From Paracoccus sp. Z118 (GTDB taxonomy: Bacteria; Pseudomonadota; Alphaproteobacteria; Rhodobacterales; Rhodobacteraceae), in the NCBI RefSeq assembly GCF_019061185.1, contig NZ_JAHQZU010000021.1, forward strand, positions 1-40,835: 40,835 bases of DNA, in the 5' to 3' direction. The notes under the pieces were generated by a model that ran no database searches, had not been told where the DNA came from, and saw only the letters and a program-made list of their open reading frames with translations. Below are positions 24,698 through 32,552 of this stretch, one piece after another (position 1 is the first letter of the stretch; each line of letters begins with the position of its first letter). The position numbers and the translations under genes are program-made.

Positions 24698-25656
24698 TCG
24701 GCGGCCTCCAATGCGGGTTCTGCTTCCCATTCGACCGTCTCGCGGCGCTGATAGGGGGTGAACCAGTCGGGGTCGGTGCGATGCTCGACGCGGCCGTCGG
24801 CGTGGATGCGGGCGACGGCGCGGCGCGAGGACAGGCAGAAGGCGTGAACCGACATCTGCATCCCGCCGGTGTGGCAGTAGCCTACCTCGATATGGGCATC
24901 GATCACCATGTTCTTGCCCACGAAGCCCATCGCGCCCATGCCGATGGAGTTGCCGAGCTCCTTCAGCTCCTCCTCCAGCGCGGCGATCTTGGGGTCGGCG
25001 TTGCGGTCGCCCACGGTGCGCAGGCAGGCGGCGCGCTTGCCCAGCACCATGCAGGTGTCCTTGCAGCCGCCCAGGCCGATGCCGATGATCGCCGGCTGGC
25101 AGGCGAGGCCGCGCTTGCCGAACGCCACGAGGCTGTCGAGGTAGAACCGCTTGATCCCCTGAATCCCGTCCGAGGGGAACAGCATCCGGTAATCGGTGCC
25201 GAACAGCCCGCCCTTGTGGACGGTGATGAGGTCGATCCACTCGCCGCCGGGCTCATAGCCGTATTCGATTTCGGGCGCGCCGATGCCGACGTTGTTGTCG
25301 TGGTCCGTGCGCCACAGCGGATGGACGCGGTTGGGCCGCAGCGGCACCGACTGGGTGGCGCTGGCGGTGGCCCGCCGCAGCGCCGCTTCCAGCGCGATGG
25401 GGCCGCCTTCGACGCGGGCGTCGTTGCCCATCTTCACATACCAGCGCGGGGTGCCGGTATCGCCGCACATCGCGCGGCGGTCCTGCTTGGCGGCCTCGTA
25501 GTTTTCCAGCATCGCCTGAAGCACGAAGGACGACAGGTCGCCATCCTCGGTGCTGGCGGCGTTCTTGAGGCCGGTCAGGTAATCGTCGGGGATCTCGATC
25601 GCCGCCTTGGCCATCAGAACCTCGGCGGTGGACTGGATGAGTTTGATGGGGATCAC
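24694..25656 (-). CDS. Class I fumarase-like hydratase, alpha (Fe-S) subunit
   Basis: 320 aa. The GTG at 25656 is chosen because AGGAGG lies seven bases upstream and it gives VIPIKLIQSTAEVLMAKAA, the usual start; an internal ATG (MAKAA) is less likely. Three cysteines match the [4Fe-4S] ligands of class I fumarases and L-tartrate dehydratases: C64 (MCGDTGTP), C186 (ACQPAIIGIGLGG) and C274 (VHAFCLSS), with spacings near those of known enzymes. Such enzymes reversibly add water across an activated double bond in the cytoplasm. It lies 44 bases after the flavoprotein gene, so the product of the SDH-like complex is the obvious candidate substrate. Confidence 0.84.
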   Translation of the reverse strand: MIPIKLIQSTAEVLMAKAAIEIPDDYLTGLKNAASTEDGDLSSFVLQAMLENYEAAKQDRRAMCGDTGTPRWYVKMGNDARVEGGPIALEAALRRATASATQSVPLRPNRVHPLWRTDHDNNVGIGAPEIEYGYEPGGEWIDLITVHKGGLFGTDYRMLFPSDGIQGIKRFYLDSLVAFGKRGLACQPAIIGIGLGGCKDTCMVLGKRAACLRTVGDRNADPKIAALEEELKELGNSIGMGAMGFVGKNMVIDAHIEVGYCHTGGMQMSVHAFCLSSRRAVARIHADGRVEHRTDPDWFTPYQRRETVEWEAEPALEAAE

Positions 25657-25700
25657 GTTATTTCCTCCTGAAGCTGGCGTGCTGCGGCGTTGCTGGGGCG

Positions 25701-27461
25701 CTACTGCGCCGCGAGCAGCGTCTCGGGCTCGCTTTCGGGCAAGATGGTTTCGCCGGGGCGGACGATGGTGAACTGGACCTGCTCGCGCGTCAGGGACAAT
25801 TCGCCCCCGCGCATCTGCGCCAGCGTGAAATACGAGCTTTCCAGATCGCCCGGCTCGGGGAAGTCCTCGCGGAAATGGGCCCCGCGCGAGTTCTCGCGCA
25901 GCTCGCCCGCGCGGGCGATCACGGTGGACACCTCGGTCAGCGAGGCGACGTTCAGCCAGTCGTGCCAGGTCAGGTTGAAGGCCAGGTTCGACGGATCGAC
26001 GCCGGTCTCCATCAGCTCCGACTGGATGTCGGCCACCCGGCGCTGGCCGCGCTCCAGCCCCGCGCCGGTCCGCATGACGCCCACGTCCTCCCACATCGCT
26101 TCCTGAAGCTTGTGGCGCAGGCTTTGCACATGGCCGGGCTTGCGGGTCAGCGGATGGATCGCGCGCTCGACCTCGGCGGCCAGCACGTTCTCATCCGGGT
26201 CGCGCAGGGTCATGCCGCGGATATCCATGCCCATCACGTCGCCCGCGATCCCGCCGAAGACGGTCGAGTTCGCCACGCCGTTGCCGCCCAGCCGGTTCGA
26301 GCCATGCGCGCCGCCCGCATCCTCGCCGGCGACATACAGCCCCTCCATCGCGGTGCGGGTGTCGGGGTCGACGACCACGCCGCCCATGAAGTAATGCGCG
26401 GTCGGCACGACCTCGACCTTGCCGCCGGCCAGATCGAAGCCGCAATCGGCGCAGCGTTTGACCATGCCGGCGAATTTCTTGCGGACGTTTTCCGGGCCGA
26501 GATGGCCCATCGAGATGAACATCCCGACCTGCTCGGGGTCGTTGTTCTTGCGCATCTCGGCATAGATGCCGCGGCTGACCACGTCGCGGGTCGCGCGCTC
26601 GCCGCGGGTGTCGTAATCGAACATGAACCGCTCGCCCCGCGCGTTCAGAAGCTGGCCGCCCGCGCCGCGCAGACCTTCCTCCAGCACGGTGCCGGTCATC
26701 CGGGTGTGATCGCCCGCCAGAAGGCCGGTGGGGTGGAACTGCACCATTTCCATGTCGCGCAGCGGCAGGCCGGCCCGCAGCGCCATTGCCAGCCCGTCCA
26801 TGGTCTTGTCGCCCGAAGGGGTGTGATATTTATACATGGTCGGCCCGCCGCCGGTGCCCATCATCACGCATTTCGCACGGACGAAGCGGAAGCGGCCGGT
26901 CCGCATGTCGATGAACAGCACCCCGGCCAGCGAGGCGCCGTCCTTCGTGGGGACCAGTCCGATGGCGCGGTGTTCCTGCAATTTCTGGATCGGCCGGGCC
27001 AGAACCTGCTCCATCAGGCGGCTGATGATCTCGATCCCGGTCAGGTCGCCCTTGTGGACGGTGCGGTCGGCGGTCTGGCCCGCGAACGCCTTCTGGTGCA
27101 GCGTCCCGTCGGCGTTGCGGTCGAAGAAGCAGCCGATCTCGTTCTCAAGCTCGGTGATGCGGACCACGGCCTGCTCGCACAGCCGCCACGCCATGTCCTG
27201 ATTGGGCAGCCACTTGCCGCCGTTGATCGTGTCCATGAAGTGCCGCTCGACCGTGTCGCCGCCGCCGAGCGCGACGTTGTAGCCGCCCTGCACCATCCGG
27301 GTGCAGCCGCATTTGCCGATCAGCCCCTTGACGGCAAGGGTGATGCGGGTGCCGGGGGGCGCGGTCTGCTGGGCGTGAAGCGCCGCGAACAGCCCCGCCC
27401 CGCCCGAGCCGATGATCAGGATGTCGGTTTCTTCGCGTTCGATCTGGACGTTCAGGGACAT
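25701..27461 (-). CDS. Succinate dehydrogenase/fumarate reductase-like flavoprotein subunit
   Basis: 586 aa from MSLNVQIERE, two bases after the anchor-gene stop. The FAD site is DILIIGSGGAGLFAALHA (about 13-30). C4-dicarboxylate residues of SdhA/FrdA are kept: H243 (MVQFHPTGL), E261-E262 (LEEGLRGAGG), R297 (RDVVSR), H356 (PTAHYFMGG) and R390 (HGSNRLGGN). The histidine that covalently holds FAD in SdhA (SHTVSAQGG) is replaced by C53 (CTRMVQGG), as in non-covalent relatives such as L-aspartate oxidase. It should oxidise or reduce a C4-dicarboxylate-like compound, passing electrons to the Fe-S subunit and membrane quinone. It is part of a four-gene complex, and the gene set differs in order from the housekeeping sdhCDAB. 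True substrate unknown. Confidence 0.85.
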   Translation of the reverse strand: MSLNVQIEREETDILIIGSGGAGLFAALHAQQTAPPGTRITLAVKGLIGKCGCTRMVQGGYNVALGGGDTVERHFMDTINGGKWLPNQDMAWRLCEQAVVRITELENEIGCFFDRNADGTLHQKAFAGQTADRTVHKGDLTGIEIISRLMEQVLARPIQKLQEHRAIGLVPTKDGASLAGVLFIDMRTGRFRFVRAKCVMMGTGGGPTMYKYHTPSGDKTMDGLAMALRAGLPLRDMEMVQFHPTGLLAGDHTRMTGTVLEEGLRGAGGQLLNARGERFMFDYDTRGERATRDVVSRGIYAEMRKNNDPEQVGMFISMGHLGPENVRKKFAGMVKRCADCGFDLAGGKVEVVPTAHYFMGGVVVDPDTRTAMEGLYVAGEDAGGAHGSNRLGGNGVANSTVFGGIAGDVMGMDIRGMTLRDPDENVLAAEVERAIHPLTRKPGHVQSLRHKLQEAMWEDVGVMRTGAGLERGQRRVADIQSELMETGVDPSNLAFNLTWHDWLNVASLTEVSTVIARAGELRENSRGAHFREDFPEPGDLESSYFTLAQMRGGELSLTREQVQFTIVRPGETILPESEPETLLAAQ

Positions 27462-27463
27462 GA

Positions 27464-27808
27464 TTACACCGCGCGCAAGAGGAAGCTGCCCGAGACCAGG
27501 AAGGCCCCAGCGACCGAGGCCGCGGCCAGGGTCTTCTGGCGGGCCGACCACGGCAGGAATTCGAGCGCGAGCAGCCGCAGCCCGCCGAAGAAGTGGATCG
27601 CCAGCAGGAAGACCAGCCCGAACTCGGCCACCTTGACGAGGGGGTTCGCGGCGAAGCTCAGGAAGTAATCGAGGCTCTGCGGGCGGCTGACCGCCATCGC
27701 CAGCACGTAGAAATGCGCGGGCAGGAACAGCGCCAGCCCCAGCCCGGACATGCGGTGCAGGATATAGGCCAGCCAGAGCGGATGTTTGCGGTGCGGCTTG
27801 ATCTTCAC
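27464..27808 (-). CDS. SDH-like membrane anchor, cytochrome b subunit 1
   Basis: 114 aa from the GTG at 27808, which overlaps the preceding stop (GTGA). It has three membrane helices. The segment LAYILHRMSGLGLALFLPAHFYVLAM carries the His-Arg-x-Ser-Gly quinone/heme motif of SdhC-type anchors, and the last third has LLAIHFFGGLRLLALEF with another conserved histidine. It should anchor the catalytic dimer and pass electrons to quinone. Confidence 0.8.
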   Translation of the reverse strand: MKIKPHRKHPLWLAYILHRMSGLGLALFLPAHFYVLAMAVSRPQSLDYFLSFAANPLVKVAEFGLVFLLAIHFFGGLRLLALEFLPWSARQKTLAAASVAGAFLVSGSFLLRAV

Positions 27809-28137
27809 AGCATCGTCACGGCCGCCACGGCGCGCGCCCCCATCAGCAGCAGCACGATCCCCGTGCCCCAGGTGAAGATTTCCAGCCACCGGCCGCGCAG
27901 GCCGAGCGTCTCGTGGACGATCACCCGCAGGCCGATGGCGGCGTGGATCGACACGGCCACGACGAAGCTGCCGTAGAACAGCAGCCACAGGGCGCTGCCC
28001 TGCGTGCGGCCCAGTATCTCGGCCGTCGAAAGCCCGCCCTGAATCGCGTAGATCATCACCGCGATATGGCCCAGCACCAGCGGCGCCATCACCATCGCGC
28101 TGAGCCGCTGCGCCATGTAGAGACGAAGGTTCAGCAT
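27805..28137 (-). CDS. SDH-like membrane anchor, cytochrome b subunit 2
   Basis: 110 aa with three membrane helices. MAQRLSAMVMAPLVLGHIAVMIYA and VSIHAAIGLRVIVHETLG resemble SdhC/SdhD-type anchors, with histidines suited to heme binding. The ATG overlaps the Fe-S subunit stop by one base and the gene ends overlapping the next GTG, so the three are tightly coupled. Confidence 0.78.
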   Translation of the reverse strand: MLNLRLYMAQRLSAMVMAPLVLGHIAVMIYAIQGGLSTAEILGRTQGSALWLLFYGSFVVAVSIHAAIGLRVIVHETLGLRGRWLEIFTWGTGIVLLLMGARAVAAVTML

Positions 28138-28865
28138 CAGGCGCTCCTCTTAAAGAAGGAGGTCGCGACCGCGCGCTTCAGCCCCGCGATGGCGCTGAGG
28201 GGGTCGAGCTCGTTCGGGCAGTAGCGGGTGCAGCTTCCCTGCGTGTGGCAGTTCAGGCACCCGCCGGGGCCGGAGACCGCATCGAGGATCGCGCCCCGGT
28301 CCTGCACCTTCTCGTCGTTATACAGCGTCCAGGCCCGTTGCAGGGCGGCGGGGCCGAGATAATCCTGATTGCCGGCCACCGTGTCGCAGGCCGCATAGCA
28401 GACCGAGCAGTTGATGCACTCGATCCCCTTGTTCGCCTCGACCCGCGCGGGGGCCTCGGGGTTGACCTGCTGGATCGGCTCGTCCCGCGTGCGCGAGGGG
28501 CGGTGAACGCCGCCCGCCTTGACCCATTTGTCAAAGAACGGATCCATGTCGGCGGCCAGATCCTTGATGACCGGCAGGTTCCGCAGCGGCGCGATCTCCA
28601 GCCGGTCGCCGTCCAGCACGCGGCTGACATGGGTCCGGCAGGTCCAGCGCGGCTCTCCGTTCACCATCATGGCGCATGACCCGCACATCCCCACGCGGCA
28701 CGCATAGCGATAGGTCAGGGTGGGATCGGCGGATTGCTGGATCCACGTCACGACATCCAGCACGGTCTGGCTGCCGAGGGCGGGCACCTTGAAGGTCTCG
28801 AAGGCGCCGCCATTCTCGTCGCCGCGCCAGACGGAAACCTCCATCGTCTTTGTGTTCTCGCTCAC
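28137..28865 (-). CDS. SDH/fumarate reductase-like iron-sulfur subunit
   Basis: 242 aa from the GTG at 28865 (AGGTG upstream); a start further up would lie in the promoter region. The [2Fe-2S] cysteines are C56, C61, C64 and C76 (YACRVGMCGSC, WTC). The second half holds CINCSVCYAAC (C150/C153/C156/C160) and CLNCHTQGSCTRYCP, the ligands of the [4Fe-4S] and [3Fe-4S] clusters. It passes electrons from the flavoprotein to the membrane anchors. It is the first gene of the operon, opposite in order to usual sdh operons where the Fe-S gene is last. Confidence 0.87.
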   Translation of the reverse strand: MSENTKTMEVSVWRGDENGGAFETFKVPALGSQTVLDVVTWIQQSADPTLTYRYACRVGMCGSCAMMVNGEPRWTCRTHVSRVLDGDRLEIAPLRNLPVIKDLAADMDPFFDKWVKAGGVHRPSRTRDEPIQQVNPEAPARVEANKGIECINCSVCYAACDTVAGNQDYLGPAALQRAWTLYNDEKVQDRGAILDAVSGPGGCLNCHTQGSCTRYCPNELDPLSAIAGLKRAVATSFFKRSA

Positions 28866-28946
28866 AGCGCACCTGTTGGCTGGGACTTTCCAATCCAACT
28901 ACCCCCGAGATCGTCTAACACAAAATCCTAAATTCTAAAGACAATG

Positions 28947-28961
28947 GTAAGTTTGCCTTAC
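28947..28961. promoter_or_regulatory. Candidate LysR box GTAAG-N5-CTTAC
   Basis: Perfect 5-bp inverted repeat GTAAG / CTTAC with a 5-base spacer. It contains a T-N11-A core (TAAGTTTGCCTTA) and sits about 85 bases before the Fe-S subunit start. Confidence 0.5.
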
Positions 28962-29057
28962 AGGCGACGCCGCGTCGGCGGGGTGCGACACCCCTGCGAC
29001 ATCGTGCCTTGCGCCAAACCCTTGAAAGCGCCACAAAAGCGCCTGTCTGCGCCTCAT

Positions 29058-29073
29058 GTAAGGACAACTTCAC
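29058..29073. promoter_or_regulatory. Candidate LysR box GTAAG-N5-CTTCAC
   Basis: A second box of the same kind, with one extra base in the right arm. It is 111 bases from the first and lies just upstream of the A/T-rich stretch that leads to the importer genes. Confidence 0.45.
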
Positions 29074-29333
29074 ATAACTATTAGAATTACTGTATTTGAT
29101 TAAACAAACCTTTCCGATAATTTGGTCTTTACGCACAACGCCAGCCAACGGGCGGCCCGTGCCGGAAGACGACGTGACGACGTGACGACGAGGGGAGGCG
29201 TGCCGGGATTTCCGGCGTCCGGGTCCGCGACAGGCGCTTTCGGCAACCAGTGCCGGCCTGACCCGCGGACGACCAGCAATGACTGCGCATCGTTCGGGAG
29301 GCGGTGCGCCTAGCCAGACACCAGGGAGGAACC

Positions 29334-30107
29334 ATGCAGCCACATGAGCCGCTGCTTGCCGTCGAGGGCGTGACGCTCCAGTACAAGACGCCGCAGCATC
29401 TGATAACCGCCACCTATCGCGTCAGCTTCGACGTGCATCAGAGCGACCGCTTCATTCTTCTGGGCCCGTCGGGGTGCGGAAAATCCACGCTTCAGAAGGC
29501 GGTGGGGGGCTACATGACCCCGACCGAGGGCGAGATGCGGCTCAAGGGCCGCAAGATCACCGAGCCCGGACCGGATCGCATGATGGTCTTTCAGGAATTC
29601 GACCAGCTTCTGCCGTGGAAGACGGTCAGGCAGAACGTCGCCTTCGCGCTGCAAAGCGCCAAGCGCATGTCGCAGCGCGAGGCCGACGAAAAGGCCATGC
29701 ACTATGTTGACAAGGTCGGGCTGTCCAAGTTCGCCGACAGCCACCCGCACATGCTGTCGGGCGGCATGAAGCAGCGCGTGGCCATCGCCCGCGGCATGGC
29801 GATGGAGCCGGACATCCTGCTGATGGACGAGCCCTTCGCGGCGCTCGACGCCCTGACCCGGCGCAAGATGCAGGACGAATTGCTGAAGCTGTGGGACGAG
29901 ACCCAGTTCACCGTCCTGTTCGTCACCCACTCGATCGCCGAGGCGATCAAGATCGGCAACCGCATCCTGCTGCTGTCCCCCCATCCCGGCCGCGTCAAGG
30001 CCGAGATCAACAGCACGACCGACCCGAAAGAAGCCGCAGAACTGGAGCGTTACATCCACGAGACGCTCTTCGCCCACGAAACCGAGGAGGAGGTTGAACA
30101 TGTCTGA
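29334..30107 (+). CDS. ABC transporter ATP-binding protein (taurine/sulfonate/nitrate type)
   Basis: 257 aa from the ATG at 29334, with GGGAGGA upstream. Motifs: Walker A GPSGCGKST, Q-loop MVFQEFDQLLPWKTV, signature LSGGMKQRVAIARG, Walker B ILLMDEPF, D-loop AALD and switch histidine VTHSI. The QLLPW context is typical of SsuB/TauB/NrtD-type importers. It drives uptake with the permease and binding protein downstream. It is divergent from the SDH-like/fumarase-like operon and probably imports that pathway's substrate. Confidence 0.9.
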   Translation: MQPHEPLLAVEGVTLQYKTPQHLITATYRVSFDVHQSDRFILLGPSGCGKSTLQKAVGGYMTPTEGEMRLKGRKITEPGPDRMMVFQEFDQLLPWKTVRQNVAFALQSAKRMSQREADEKAMHYVDKVGLSKFADSHPHMLSGGMKQRVAIARGMAMEPDILLMDEPFAALDALTRRKMQDELLKLWDETQFTVLFVTHSIAEAIKIGNRILLLSPHPGRVKAEINSTTDPKEAAELERYIHETLFAHETEEEVEHV

Positions 30108-30999
30108 GGCCATCGCCATCGACTTCGGCCAGCGGGCCGCCGGCACGCGCCCCGAGATCTTCCACAACGACGTCGAGGACGGGAAGGAGCTGACGATCGT
30201 CGATCAGAAGCTCTCCACCTTCGAGATGCTGTATCGCGAGCCGTGGCTGCGCAAGCTGGCGATCCTGGTCATCCTCGCCTGCATCTGGGAAATCTACGGC
30301 CGCACGCTGAACAACGAGCTGCTGTTCCCGACCTTCACCGCGACGGCGGGCGCGTTCTTCACCTCGGTGCTGAACGGCACGCTGCCATCGGCGGCGTGGG
30401 TTTCCATCAAGGTCCTGCTGACCGGCTATGCCATCGGGATCGGGCTGGCCGCGGTGCTGACGGCGCTGGCCATCGCCTCGCGCATCGGGACCGACTTCCT
30501 GGAAACGATGACCTCGATGTTCAACCCGCTGCCCGCCATCGCGCTGCTGCCGCTGGCGCTGATCTGGTTCGGGCTGGGCAATGCCAGCCTGATCTTCGTG
30601 CTGGTCCATTCGGTGACCTGGGCCATCGCGCTGAACACCCATTCGGGTTTCCTCGGCGTGTCCAGGACGCTGAAGATGGTCGGGCGGAACTACGGGCTGA
30701 AGGGCGTCGGCTTCATCACCAAGATCCTGATCCCGGCGGCGTTCCCGTCGATCCTGACCGGCCTCAAGATCGGCTGGGCCTTCGCCTGGCGGACCCTGAT
30801 CGCGGCGGAACTGGTGTTCGGCGTGTCCTCGGGGTCGGGCGGCCTGGGCTGGTTCATCTTCGAGAACAAGAACATGCTGGACATCCCGATGGTCTTCGCC
30901 GGGCTGCTGACCGTGATCCTGATCGGTCTGGTGGTCGAGAACCTCGTCTTCCGCACGATCGAGCGCCGCACGATCCAGCGCTGGGGCGTCCAGAACTGA
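30100..30999 (+). CDS. ABC transporter permease (taurine/sulfonate/nitrate type)
   Basis: 299 aa from the ATG at 30100, which overlaps the ATPase gene by eight bases with GAGGAGGAGG upstream. About six membrane helices follow a soluble N-terminus. The coupling loop is AARRT-like around FAWRTLIAAELVFG; the family motif region is GRNYGLKGVGFITKILIPAAFPSILTGLK. It belongs to the SsuC/TauC/NrtB group. Confidence 0.88.
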   Translation: MSEAIAIDFGQRAAGTRPEIFHNDVEDGKELTIVDQKLSTFEMLYREPWLRKLAILVILACIWEIYGRTLNNELLFPTFTATAGAFFTSVLNGTLPSAAWVSIKVLLTGYAIGIGLAAVLTALAIASRIGTDFLETMTSMFNPLPAIALLPLALIWFGLGNASLIFVLVHSVTWAIALNTHSGFLGVSRTLKMVGRNYGLKGVGFITKILIPAAFPSILTGLKIGWAFAWRTLIAAELVFGVSSGSGGLGWFIFENKNMLDIPMVFAGLLTVILIGLVVENLVFRTIERRTIQRWGVQN

Positions 31000-31015
31000 G
31001 AACCGACAAGAGCAG

Positions 31016-31037
31016 CCCCCCGCCCGAAGGCGGGGGG
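31016..31037 (+). promoter_or_regulatory. Intercistronic stem-loop between permease and binding-protein genes
   Basis: Perfect 9-bp stem CCCCCCGCC (31016-31024) / GGCGGGGGG (31029-31037) with a CGAA loop and no T-run after it. It lies 45 bases before the binding-protein start. Such hairpins often protect the downstream mRNA or reduce read-through, helping raise the level of binding protein relative to permease. Confidence 0.6.
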
Positions 31038-31081
31038 AACTGCCGACAGACGCCGCCACGGCGGCCAACAGGGAAGAGGAT

Positions 31082-32089
31082 ATGATGAAGACACGCTTTC
31101 TTTCGGCGGTCGTGGCCCTCGGGCTTGCCGGCCTGACGGCGTTGCCCGCGTCCGCCGAGGCCATGAAGGTCCGGCTCGCCAAGCAGTTCGGCATCGGCTA
31201 CCTGCCGCTCACGCTGATCGAGGAGCAGGGCCTGCTGGAAAAGCACGCCGCCGAAGCCGGGATCGAAGTCGAGGCGGAATGGCTGCGCTTCACCGGCGGC
31301 TCGGGCATGAACGAGGCGCTGCTGTCGGGCAACCTCGACCTCGCCGCGGGCGGCACGCCCCCCATGCTGACGATCTGGGCGCGCACGCAGAACAACATGC
31401 GGGTAAAGGGCGTCACGGCGCTGGTGTCAATGCCGCTGCATCTCGTCACCTTCGATCCCGAGATCACGGAACTCGCCGATTTCGACCGTTCGGACAAAAT
31501 CGCGCTGCCCGCCGTCAAGACCTCGATCCAGGCCATCACCCTTCAGATGGCGGCCGAGAAATATCTGGGGGAGGGGCATCACGCCGATCTGGACGCCTTC
31601 ACCGTGTCGATGGGCCACCCCGACGCGCAGCTCGCGCTGCTCGGCGGCCAGTCCGAGATCAACGCCCATTTCGGCGCACCGCCGTTCCAGAACATGGAAA
31701 TGAAGGACGAACGCGCCCGCAAGGTCGTGGACAGCTACGACGTCCTCGGCGGCCCGCACACCTTCACCGTGGTCTGGAGCCGCGCCGAGTTCGTCGAGGA
31801 AAACCCCGAGTTCATGCAGGTCTTCATGGCGGCGCTGAACGAAAGCATCGAGTTCATCAAGGCCAACCCCGAGGAAGCCGCCCGGATCTGGGCCGAGGCC
31901 GAATCCTCGCCCATGACGCACGAGGAGATCGTCGCGCTGATCACGGACGAGCAGACGACCTGGACCACCGAACCCCAGCGGCTGCTGCCCTATGTCAACT
32001 ACATGGCGCGGGTGGGCCTGATCCAGGAAGACACCGACGACTGGCGCGACCTGTTCTTCGACACGGTCAGCACCGGCGAAGGAAGCTGA
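31082..32089 (+). CDS. ABC transporter substrate-binding protein (SsuA/TauA/NrtA-like)
   Basis: 335 aa; ATG at 31082 (a second ATG follows directly) after GAAGAGG. The signal peptide runs to about residue 24 (ALGLAGLTALPASA). The mature start MKVRLAKQFGIGYLPLTLIEEQGLLEKHA is typical of periplasmic proteins that bind sulfonates, taurine or nitrate. Middle motifs: SGNLDLAAGGTPPML, ALPAVKTSIQAITLQMAAEKYLG. It is the specificity component of the importer; the ligand is not predictable from motifs, but context suggests a sulfonated or C4-dicarboxylate compound. Confidence 0.88.
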   Translation: MMKTRFLSAVVALGLAGLTALPASAEAMKVRLAKQFGIGYLPLTLIEEQGLLEKHAAEAGIEVEAEWLRFTGGSGMNEALLSGNLDLAAGGTPPMLTIWARTQNNMRVKGVTALVSMPLHLVTFDPEITELADFDRSDKIALPAVKTSIQAITLQMAAEKYLGEGHHADLDAFTVSMGHPDAQLALLGGQSEINAHFGAPPFQNMEMKDERARKVVDSYDVLGGPHTFTVVWSRAEFVEENPEFMQVFMAALNESIEFIKANPEEAARIWAEAESSPMTHEEIVALITDEQTTWTTEPQRLLPYVNYMARVGLIQEDTDDWRDLFFDTVSTGEGS

Positions 32090-32106
32090 TCCCGAACGCC
32101 GACCCT

Positions 32107-32195
32107 CCCCGGCGCCCGACGCGGCGCCGGGGGATATCGCCGGACCTTTCCGTCAGCTACCCGCGAGTTGAGGGAAAGGGCCGGCGGTTTTTTCT
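32107..32195 (+). terminator. Double hairpin terminator after the importer operon
   Basis: The first hairpin is a 10-bp stem (CCCCGGCGCC 32107-32116 / 32123-32132) without a T-run. The second stem pairs 32140-32151 with 32173-32184 with one mismatch, followed by CGG and TTTTTTCTT. The second is a classical terminator. Confidence 0.82.
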
Positions 32196-32548
32196 TATGA
32201 TGGCCCGCGGATGGCATCCCGTCCCCGCAAACAACAGTAGTTCTTCAATTATATCAACGGCTTCGTGGCTCACGCCCGAGGCCGCGTTCGCATGCCCGCT
32301 CGCCGTCACCTTCTGGAGCGGCTGGCCGGTCGCCAGGCAGAGCAGACCCGCCAGCGCGCCCTGCAGGTCGATCGCCCGCTACATCTCCCCGAATCCGAGA
32401 TTGCTCCGGTCTGGACCGCGAAGGGCCCCTTGGCTGTTTCGCTGACCAGCGGCGCAGGCTATCACGATGGGAACTCGCTCGGGCTGGGAGACGCCCTGAT
32501 GTGCCGCCGGTGTGGGAGTGCCGGCAGCCGGGTAACCTATTGGACTTT
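32196..32548. other. Junction region between importer operon and mobile island
   Basis: About 350 bases with no strongly supported gene. The only candidate is the small plus-strand frame at 32292-32552. No direct repeat, tRNA or integrase marking the island's left end was recognised here. Confidence 0.35.
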
Positions 32549-32552
32549 CTAG
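32292..32552 (+). CDS. Possible small protein with C-terminal CxxC (zinc-ribbon-like)
   Basis: 86 aa from ATG 32292 (a GTG at 32265 is also in frame). The last 45 residues look protein-like: GPLAVSLTSGAGYHDGNS, then MCRRCGSAGSRVTYWTF, a short CxxC motif before the stop. The N-terminal part is Arg-rich and unconvincing, and no ribosome-binding site is obvious. It converges on and overlaps the end of the DUF927 gene by four bases. It could be a decayed gene. Confidence 0.3.
   Translation: MPARRHLLERLAGRQAEQTRQRALQVDRPLHLPESEIAPVWTAKGPLAVSLTSGAGYHDGNSLGLGDALMCRRCGSAGSRVTYWTF

Larger units (their letters stand above)
28866..29333. promoter_or_regulatory. Divergent control region of the catabolic operon and ABC importer
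   Basis: 468 bases without a gene, the most A/T-rich part of the cluster around 28,905-28,955 and 29,070-29,130. It contains two GTAAG boxes (listed separately) and a possible promoter for the importer, TTGATT (29096-29101) and GATAAT (29116-29121), though the 14-base spacing is short. The 29,150-29,330 stretch is an untranslated leader for the importer. Confidence 0.5.
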
